In this document: positions 1 through 6,500 of the stretch, one piece after another | How positions within the stretch are numbered: position 1 is the stretch's first letter | Layout of the letters: each line of letters starts with the position of its first letter | Assembly (NCBI GenBank): GCA_009928745.1 | Contig: SACC01000059.1 | Span: forward strand, 1-7,094 | Source: Clostridia bacterium | GTDB taxonomy: Bacteria > Bacillota > Clostridia > Christensenellales > CAG-1252 | DNA: 7,094 nt | Direction of reading: 5' to 3' | Position numbers and translations under genes: made by a program | The notes under the pieces: model-generated | Databases searched by the model: none | Seen by the model: the letters and a program-made list of their open reading frames with translations, nothing else | What the model was told of the DNA's origin: nothing

Positions 1-1
1 C

Positions 2-1195
2 ACAACAATAGCTGAAAAGACAATAATTAATAATTTTAGCCTTATATATAAAATTGAAGGCTCCGACAAAAGTCTGTTGCCGGCCTGCTTTTTGGCTCAT
101 CAGGACGTAGTCCCCGCGCCTCCCGAGGGTTGGGAAAACGATCCTTTCAGCGGCATTATTAAAGACGGCTATGTATACGGACGCGGCTCAATGGATATGA
201 AAAGCCAGTTTATAACAGTAATGGAAGCCGTCGAAACATTGCTTGCTAATAATACTTTACCTAAGCGCACGATTTATCTGTGTTTTGGTCACGACGAAGA
301 ATATCCTACTCTTGCAGGAGCGCCCAAGATCGTAGAATATTTTGAGAAGAACGGCACCAGATTCGAGTTCGTTATTGATGAAGGCGGATTGATGTTAGAC
401 GGTCGCTTACTCGGAGTTGACGGCACTATCGCGCTCATCGGCACCTGTGAAAAAGGTCATTGCGACTATACCGTCAGAGCCGATATTGACGGAGGTCACG
501 GCTCCATGCCTGGCAACAAATCTTCTCTTGGCGAGGTTATGAAGGCGTCTGTCAAAATAATGAAAAGACCTCTGCCTTCCCAATGGACTTCGGCAACAGA
601 AGATATGATAGACAGCCTTGCGCCTCATACAAAATTCGGATTCAGAGTTGTTTTCGCCAACAGGAAATTACTCGCTCCTCTTATTAAGCTCGTTTTAGAC
701 AAGGCAAGCTCTATTACCCGTTCTATAGTTAAGACCTCTTTTGCCCCCACAATGGCAAAAGGTTCGGATGCGCCTAACGTTATACCGGGCACTGCTTCGG
801 TTAATATTAATGTGCGCAATATTCCCGGACAAAGTTTGGATTACATCAAAGCCTATATGCAGAAAATTGCCGGTAAAAACGTAAAGATTATTGCTGATAG
901 CGCGGGTTCTGACGCTTCTCCTATAAGTCCGATTGATACCTATGCATTCAGTGAATTAAAAAAAGCAATCGGTCAAACATTTGAAGGCTTAATCGTTGCT
1001 CCGTTTATGTTCCCGGCAGGTACGGATTCGAAGTATTATTATCCTGTATGCGATAATGTTTTCCGCTTTACTCCGTTTATATACGGAGAAGACGACCGCA
1101 CCAGAGTTCACGCAAGGAATGAGCGTTGCAAGGTTGCGGATCTTGCCAAGGCAGCGCAATTCTTCGGCGCGCTAATAACCAACACTTGCTATTAA
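2..1195 (+). CDS. M20 family zinc metallopeptidase, PM20D1/CPS1-like, 5'-truncated by the window edge
   Basis: The reading frame is open from base 2 to a TAA at 1193-1195, giving 397 residues; the true start lies upstream. A TTG at 77 falls inside conserved sequence (the zinc-site HQDVVP follows seven codons later), so it is not the start. All M20 metal and catalytic motifs are visible (numbered from base 2): HQDVVP with His33 and Asp35 (nt 98-106), GRGSMD supplying the bridging Asp, GHDEE with the catalytic Glu followed by a ligand Glu, VIDEGG with the next ligand Asp, and a late His in RVHARNER. The dimerisation (lid) domain lies between, with the DGGHGSMP segment. The spacing resembles yeast carboxypeptidase S and mammalian PM20D1 (about 500 residues), so roughly 60-100 N-terminal residues are missing. 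The family hydrolyses dipeptides or N-acyl amino acids; the substrate here is unknown. It is convergent with the downstream operon. Confidence 0.9.
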   Translation, partial: TTIAEKTIINNFSLIYKIEGSDKSLLPACFLAHQDVVPAPPEGWENDPFSGIIKDGYVYGRGSMDMKSQFITVMEAVETLLANNTLPKRTIYLCFGHDEEYPTLAGAPKIVEYFEKNGTRFEFVIDEGGLMLDGRLLGVDGTIALIGTCEKGHCDYTVRADIDGGHGSMPGNKSSLGEVMKASVKIMKRPLPSQWTSATEDMIDSLAPHTKFGFRVVFANRKLLAPLIKLVLDKASSITRSIVKTSFAPTMAKGSDAPNVIPGTASVNINVRNIPGQSLDYIKAYMQKIAGKNVKIIADSAGSDASPISPIDTYAFSELKKAIGQTFEGLIVAPFMFPAGTDSKYYYPVCDNVFRFTPFIYGEDDRTRVHARNERCKVADLAKAAQFFGALITNTCY

Positions 1196-1220
1196 AAGCG
1201 CTGTAAACTTACAAACAACA

Positions 1221-1385
1221 TTTGATTACTAAAGTAATGAATCGTATTTAATCACAAAACATATACGAATAGTTTTTGATACAAAAGCATAACAAGCGTG
1301 TTTGATTACTGAAAGCATAACAAGCGTGTGTTTAATTACTAAAAGTATAAAAGTATATATGATTACATTTGATGCAAAACTATAT
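1221..1385. repeat. Degenerate tandem array of about six 26-30 bp units
   Basis: This is the only structure, apart from the terminator, in the 295-bp spacer 1196-1490. Units start with TTTRAT at 1221, 1247, 1275, 1301, 1331 and 1368, at spacings of 26, 28, 26, 30 and 37. The two best units (1275-1300 and 1301-1330) share AAAGCATAACAAGCGTG exactly; the outer units keep the TTTRAT head and an A-rich body. No open frame of note crosses it. There are no conserved repeats with unique spacers, so it is a decaying minisatellite-like array rather than CRISPR. Confidence 0.6.
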
Positions 1386-1418
1386 AAAAGTCCCTTTGAG
1401 TTTCAAAGGGACTTTTTT
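1386..1418. terminator. Bidirectional intrinsic terminator between convergent genes
   Basis: A perfect 14-bp inverted repeat (AAAAGTCCCTTTGA at 1386-1399, its complement at 1403-1416) encloses a 3-nt loop GTT. On the + strand the stem runs into six Ts (1413-1418), terminating the M20 peptidase mRNA. On the - strand the stem ends in TTTTATATA, so it can also end the surface-protein/regulator operon, whose last stop codon is about 75 bp before it. No other hairpin with a T-run is apparent in the spacer. Confidence 0.88.
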
Positions 1419-1490
1419 AAGGCTAGCTGAATTATTTATTTAGTTTAGCGCTTTTTCAAGTACTTTATAATATTAAGTTGAAGCAGAAAA

Positions 1491-2036
1491 TTATGATTCC
1501 AGAATTATAGTTAAGAATTTTGCTTTCTTGCCGCCCATTGCAATTTGCGAATGAGGTATAAGCGGATTAAAATAGATACTGTCACCCTCTCGCAGATAAT
1601 ATTCTTTTTCCCCGAACACAACTCTCAATTCACCCGATAAAACATAGTTGAATTCTTGACCGCTATGCGTAACAGGATCAGGCACGACTTCAGGGTCAAG
1701 CTCGACAAGCATGGGCTCCATAACGCGTCCAATAAATTTATTGGCAAGCGAGGTGAACTTATATCCATTGTAACGCTCAATCTCCACTCCCTTACCGTCA
1801 TATACCACATCACAATCCAGACGGGTGCTGGCTTTGCCAGTCAGTAACACTGTAGGATCAATGGCGAGCGCGGCAGCAATATTGTAAAGTGTGCCGATTG
1901 GCACGTCTTTGCCGCCTTCTTCATATTCGAGATATTCGGTCTCGGGTATACCAATTTTTTGAGCAATTTCTGCTGTTGTATAATCGCAAAACTGTCTCAA
2001 GTCTTTTATCTTAGCCGCAACATTAAGCTTAGTCAT
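1491..2036 (-). CDS. XRE-family transcriptional regulator with C-terminal cupin sensor domain
   Basis: The protein has 181 residues. Residues about 7-66 form an XRE helix-turn-helix (TTAEIAQKIGIPETEYLEYE, then a helix through LAIDPTVLL). Residues about 105-180 form a small cupin_2 barrel: motif 1 is HSGQEFNYVLSG (His124, Glu128, Gly135) and motif 2 is GDSIYFNPLIPH (Gly151, His162), so likely metal ligands remain but the first motif has one His rather than HxH. Such proteins are cytoplasmic DNA-binding regulators whose cupin is thought to sense a small ligand; targets cannot be read here. I chose ATG at 2036 because GGGAGG sits 4 nt upstream; a TTG five codons earlier (2051) has no comparable site. 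It is the last gene of the three-gene operon, 11 nt after the preceding stop. Relatives I recall often neighbour an AMP-forming acyl-CoA synthetase; none is here. Confidence 0.88.
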   Translation of the reverse strand: MTKLNVAAKIKDLRQFCDYTTAEIAQKIGIPETEYLEYEEGGKDVPIGTLYNIAAALAIDPTVLLTGKASTRLDCDVVYDGKGVEIERYNGYKFTSLANKFIGRVMEPMLVELDPEVVPDPVTHSGQEFNYVLSGELRVVFGEKEYYLREGDSIYFNPLIPHSQIAMGGKKAKFLTIILES

Positions 2037-2040
2037 ATAA

Positions 2041-2046
2041 CCTCCC
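2041..2046 (-). promoter_or_regulatory. Ribosome binding site of the XRE-cupin gene
   Basis: GGGAGG on the - strand is followed by TTAT and ATG. It settles the start at 2036 instead of the in-frame TTG at 2051, which overlaps the previous stop as TTGA. Confidence 0.8.
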
Positions 2047-2047
2047 G

Positions 2048-3139
2048 TCAATCCATTTTTACAACGTTAATGTTGTCCATAATTGCATCACATATAGTAG
2101 GATACAGAGTAACATAATCGATTGTTAAATATTTAGGATTTTTCTGAATATTTGCCTCATAGAACATTTTTTCAATTAATTCGATACTTCTTTTAAGCTT
2201 TAACTTACCGCTCACTTTAATTTCGATCGGTGTACCTTCCAATCCACGGACATTATCTATAATCCTATATTTTAGTTCTTCGCTACAGAGAGAATGTTCA
2301 ATGTTCAAATATAAATATAAGGATTTTGCCTTAATTCTTATGCGCGCCCATACCCCATTCTTACGGAAAACCTCAACAGAACGGAGTATTCTTGAATATA
2401 TGCCGTCATATGACAATAAAGTGTTCTTCAAGGCGCTATAAATCATTTTTACAGCCTCTGATGACAATTTAAGCCTTGATTCAAAGCATTTTGGAAGAAC
2501 TACTGTCTTGTCATCAACATAAATTATATCTGACGTGAAAAGCGTTTTATCCTTTTCCTTTTTACTTTTTACGATTATTAACTTTTTTTTTACGGTATTG
2601 CTTACAGTTTCTCCCGAGCTTTTTTGCCCTTCTGTATTCTCCGGTACAACAATTATTGTGCCGAGCTTACTCTCCTTTGTTGCGCACAAAGCAGCAGTCA
2701 CCGCGATTTCCTCAATGACATCAGTGTCTATCACCGCTGCATCGACAACGTCGGCGACAATCTCGGTTGCCTCAATCACATCGTCAGCGACTTCGGATTC
2801 CTTAACAACATCAGAGGGCATTTGTGTAGTTTCAATGATATCATCAGCAACTTCGGTTGTTTCAATTTCAGCAGCTTTTTCAAGCTTTTTGCCCATAACA
2901 TTGAAGACATGCTCTTTATCTTCAGTAAGCTCGTCAATGTTTTTGCCATCAAGTGTTATGGCTTCTTCAATACAGTCTAAAGGATCTTTAATGCCTTTAT
3001 TCTTTTTCTGACGCAAGATACTGCGCACAACCTCTATTGTAAGCCATATTCCGATTAAACCAACAGGCAGCAAGAGCCATCTGATATCAATCTTGATCAG
3101 ATTCTCTACTAAACCTCCGGCAGACAAAAATGTTATCAT
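2048..3139 (-). CDS. Bitopic membrane protein with acidic decapeptide repeats and conserved Clostridia-type C-terminal domain
   Basis: The protein has 363 residues and its function is not known. Residues about 20-38 (WLLLPVGLIGIWLTIEVV) form one transmembrane helix followed by RQKKNK, so the positive-inside rule places the rest in the cytoplasm. Residues 94-143 are five in-phase decapeptide repeats of the type TEVADDVIE. A basic stretch (KKKLIIVKSKKEKDK, about 184-198) leads to a C-terminal domain at about 217-363: FESRLKLS, YSALKNTLLSYDGIYSRI, KSLYLYLNI and ELIEKMF. From memory this resembles a domain frequent in uncultured Clostridia proteins (SFEARL...ALKNxLLSYK...GKTLYLYLAL), here rather diverged; a database match was not possible. 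The ATG at 3139 overlaps the upstream TGA (ATGA), with GGAGAAG ahead of it, suggesting translational coupling to the surface protein. The regulator gene follows after 11 nt. Confidence 0.82.
   Translation of the reverse strand: MITFLSAGGLVENLIKIDIRWLLLPVGLIGIWLTIEVVRSILRQKKNKGIKDPLDCIEEAITLDGKNIDELTEDKEHVFNVMGKKLEKAAEIETTEVADDIIETTQMPSDVVKESEVADDVIEATEIVADVVDAAVIDTDVIEEIAVTAALCATKESKLGTIIVVPENTEGQKSSGETVSNTVKKKLIIVKSKKEKDKTLFTSDIIYVDDKTVVLPKCFESRLKLSSEAVKMIYSALKNTLLSYDGIYSRILRSVEVFRKNGVWARIRIKAKSLYLYLNIEHSLCSEELKYRIIDNVRGLEGTPIEIKVSGKLKLKRSIELIEKMFYEANIQKNPKYLTIDYVTLYPTICDAIMDNINVVKMD
2061..2076. promoter_or_regulatory. Candidate operator: near-perfect 16-bp palindrome before the XRE-cupin gene
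   Basis: ACAACGTTAATGTTGT has ACAAC/GTTGT arms and a TTAA centre; only one base pair breaks symmetry. It lies 24 nt upstream of the regulator's ATG, within the last codons of the membrane-protein gene. ACAA...TTGT half-sites are known for some HTH repressors such as 434. No convincing -35/-10 pair was found beside it, so a role in autoregulation is only a suggestion. Confidence 0.25.
2711..2860 (-). repeat. Five tandem 30-bp coding repeats (decapeptide repeat)
   Basis: Exactly 150 bp encode five ten-residue units: TTEVADDIIE, TTQMPSDVVK, ESEVADDVIE, ATEIVADVVD and AAVIDTDVIE. Units 1 and 3 share 22 of 30 bases, so the repeat is visible in DNA as well as protein; the flanking units on both sides fade out. 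The units combine acidic residues with paired aliphatic residues (near positions 4-5 and 8-9). They lie in the predicted cytoplasmic linker between the membrane helix and the C-terminal domain. Confidence 0.8.
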
Positions 3140-3153
3140 AACAAATCTTCTCC
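3136..3153 (-). promoter_or_regulatory. ATGA stop-start overlap with upstream ribosome binding site
   Basis: The TGA ending the surface-protein gene (3136-3138) and the ATG of the membrane-protein gene (3137-3139) share bases. GGAGAAG (3147-3153) lies 7 nt before the ATG, inside the last codons of the upstream gene. This layout indicates coupled translation and so related dosage of the two membrane proteins. Confidence 0.75.
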
Positions 3154-3534
3154 GCCTTCTCCTTCTGTGGCATCGTTTGATTCGAATCTTCTGCTATTTG
3201 AAGAGGTAATAATCTGGCTTTCTGTGGACTCGTCCTTGTCAGATAATATCGTGTCCGAGACAGAATCATCACTCAAGTAATTAGTCTTGGCTTCTCCAAT
3301 TAATTCAGTTTCGTCTTTTTCAATACGGCTTACGCTGCTAACAACGATCTCCTCGCTGTTTATATCTGCCTTAATCGGGACGAACTCCATTGTTTCATTT
3401 TCCTCGGCAAGCACGTTGTCTTTCTCTTCCGGCTCATCGTTTATTTTTGCATTTTTTGAAGGTTTTACAAAACGTTTTGCCTTCTTATCCTTCGGTTTTA
3501 TTAGCCCTGCTGCAATACGTTTCTTCCTGCGGAT
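3136..3534 (-). other. Cytoplasmic tail of the surface protein
   Basis: After the membrane helix come 131 residues. The first third is basic (RRKKRIAAGLIKPKDKKAKR and more Lys). The rest is acidic and Ser/Thr-rich, ending in EGEGGEDLL. It looks disordered and holds no recognised domain. Most wall- or membrane-anchored adhesins have only a short tail, so a long one is notable. The same basic-then-acidic order follows the membrane helix of the next gene's product. Confidence 0.6.
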
Positions 3535-6500
3535 AAGATAAGATACCAACATTGCTGCGCCGCCGCCAATTAAAACAAATACTACTATGCCAAACACCAC
3601 ATACGGCCATACCGCTAATGTGCCTACCAGCACATAACAGAAGTTGTCGTCCTCAAAAACGATTTCATCATTTTCTATCGTTGCATTAAGCAGATTGATA
3701 GTGCCGTCGGCATATACCGCTAACACATATATTTTCTTACCCATAAGATCTTCGGTGACAGGTATTGATGCTTTTACGGTTCTTGAGGGATTCTCTCCGT
3801 TATCAGTAGTGAACTGATACATTTTTACGCTATTAAATACTCTAAAGTCCGAATATACAATTTGGTTATTTGTGAATAGCACGTCTTCTTGCTCAATTAC
3901 TTCTTGAGTTATCGTATTCTCAGGATAAATTAAAGTAATAGTACCAGCGGTTATTGTAACATTAAAATTACTATCTGTTAAGATGTTGCCAATAATAATC
4001 GGCGTAATAAGGTTTTCACCTTCCACAAAGGTAATTGCAGGCACTGCGTATGTTACTTTAATCGCGGCAACAAGCTCATCTGAAAGCTCATTGCTGTCAT
4101 CTTCTAGATATACAATAGTAGGTATAATTGTCCTGTTGGATTTTACTATTGTCTCATTAAGTATGCTGACAGTAATATTTCTCGCTACAATGTTGTAAGT
4201 TATTATTTGATTTTGCTCATCTCGGTTATTAACCTCAATACTAAAGTAATCGGTAACATTTATGCCGTTCTCCAGTATCCTGATAGTGCCGAGACTGTTA
4301 TTGTTGAGAATGTTATAAGAGCCTGCATTTTCTCCTGCGACTCTGCCAAGCGAGCTGTTAATGCCAAAGGTGTACTTTGAAGCAAGCGGAGTGCCCACCA
4401 CGCTAAAGGCTATCTTTGTATCATTATCGCCGTACGCTTTACTCAAATTAGCGCTGTCGCTAACCTTAACTGTAATGTTCTGCTTATTAATCGTATAATA
4501 CGCAGGAGTGCTCCCGTCAAATACGAGATTGTAATTATGTGTAACATCCGCACCCGCAGTATTGCGGATACATAAAGTGCCCTTAGTGATTTTGTATCTT
4601 CTTGCAATGACTGAAGTCCTTACTCCGGTATCTTCTAGTCCAAGATTACCCGCGAACACGTCGCCTCTTAGTATTGAAAAAATATTAGCAGGAGTAACCG
4701 TTACGTTATTAACTTTTATAGAAAGAGCGTTGAAAGTTCCTACTCCGTATGTTATAGTCTGATTGTTAGCAGTTACTGTAAGAATCTTCTTCTTAACTTC
4801 AAAAGCTTTGCTAACTCTAGTAATATTGTAATTGGAGGTAACGTCTACACCGGATCCGTTACGGTCAAAGATGCGGATCGGGGCAAGCGAAACAGTGTAG
4901 AAACCAATCTTGTCTTTATTCCCCGAGCTTTCTCCGCTTTGGCGTGTCGGCAGACCGACAAATACATCATTGAACAATAATGATCCGCTGGTTATTGAAT
5001 AACTATAAGAGGACGGGTCTGCGTCACCGTAATATTTAAACTGACCCTCGTTGACTACAATGGTTATGCGGCGCGGGGTTATATAATATTTGCCCGGCAT
5101 AAGTGTAATGAGCATATTAGCGCCAAGCGTGGAAGCAGTAGTATCAGACAAGGTAACCGGAGCGGTTGAAAGCGCGAGACTGCCCAACAATATATCGTAT
5201 TCTCCGACATTATCATTTACTCCGCCTGCGCCTACCCGCGATAGAGCGCCGGTAAAGGCGTTAGTAATCACCAAATTCTCGGCAATCCCCAATACGCTTG
5301 CCAACACTTGTGTAGCGTTGACTGATATGCCGTAGGAAAGATTATCTGAGTCTACATAAAATGGATTATATTGTCTGGGCGATGAGCTGGGTGTGATTGC
5401 AATATTCAACTTAGAAATATTCGCTTTAAGAAGCTGATATTCAAGCACATAATACAATCCTCCGTCATCAAGAACATATCCCTCTAGTATATTCACCACA
5501 ATGTTTTGTCCTACTCCTACAGAATTGAATTCGGCTAGAATGTTGCCTTGGAGCTTATATATAAACTTGCCCGCGCTCATTACCATGCCGCCTAGATTCT
5601 TGTTATTTATATCTTTTTTGACAGATAAAACTGGTGTGCCGCTAATTGTAGCCTGCAATGTATTATCAAAGCTTTTATTTACTACCGATATACCGCTGAC
5701 TACCAGTATACCTTTTTGAATATCAAACAAAATATGTCTGTTTTCTTTCTGCATTTCAAAGGATAAGCTGCCGTCATTATCTTGAAGCGCAAGTCCTATC
5801 GGATCGCTGGCGCCGCCGTCTTTAAGAGTTTTCGCGGCAATATATGAGTTGATAACGAATTTTGTCTCGTCATTATTCTTCAGCATTCTGTAATCGGGCA
5901 AAGCTCTTAAAAATACTAATTCTGCAATGTATGTCTCAACACCTATTGCCGGAGCCTTAGGTATTGATGTCAACAATGAATAACTGTTTTCGCCTATCTT
6001 CTTGTAATACCTTATTGCATAATCAATGTTATAGATAAGAGTTACCGTAGATGCGGGATTCACGCTATTGAAGAATCTGACACCGTATGCCTTACTGGTT
6101 CCATCATAATATAGAGAAGTCGGAGCAATCCATTCCCAATCCAGTACAAATGCATTAAATATTACATAAGCATAGCTTACAACATCATTCTCGGTAATCG
6201 TGGTAATATCAGGATTATCTTTATAATATTCTCCTTCAAGCTGCACAACTTTATATTGTGGAAAATCTTTCTTAAAAGATACTTGAATCGTATAACTACC
6301 TACGCTGATATATGGAGTAGCTTGACTGGTAGACGCGCTATGATATCTAATCTCATAATCTTCCGAATCTAAAACAATGGCAAAATCTCCGCATGCAAAA
6401 CGGACGTCTATGCCTTTCGGCGTCCCGTCGTGCGCAAAACTTGTCGGCTTGTCGAAAATTACTCTTATTTCCTCGGGCTCTTCAATACGGTAAGCTATAT

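Noticed and set aside
77..79. TTG as the start of the M20 peptidase
   Set aside because: The frame is open upstream to base 2 with family-like sequence, and the zinc motif follows within seven codons, which would leave no room for the usual N-terminal segment.
1221..1385. CRISPR array
   Set aside because: The units are contiguous and degenerate, with no constant repeat separated by unique spacers, and no cas genes are present.
1466..1471. Perfect TATAAT on the + strand in the convergent spacer
   Set aside because: There is no -35 element at proper spacing and no gene downstream on that strand; AT-rich sequence makes this expected by chance.
2049..2051. TTG start giving a 186-residue XRE-cupin protein
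   Set aside because: GGGAGG lies between this TTG and the ATG at 2036, at proper distance for the ATG only.
2535..3011. 158-residue Ser/Thr-rich open frame on the + strand with apparent SSATSVVS-like repeats
   Set aside because: It is the antisense shadow of the decapeptide-repeat region of the - strand membrane-protein gene. The repeats come from that gene's 30-bp units, and there is no ribosome binding site or homology sign.
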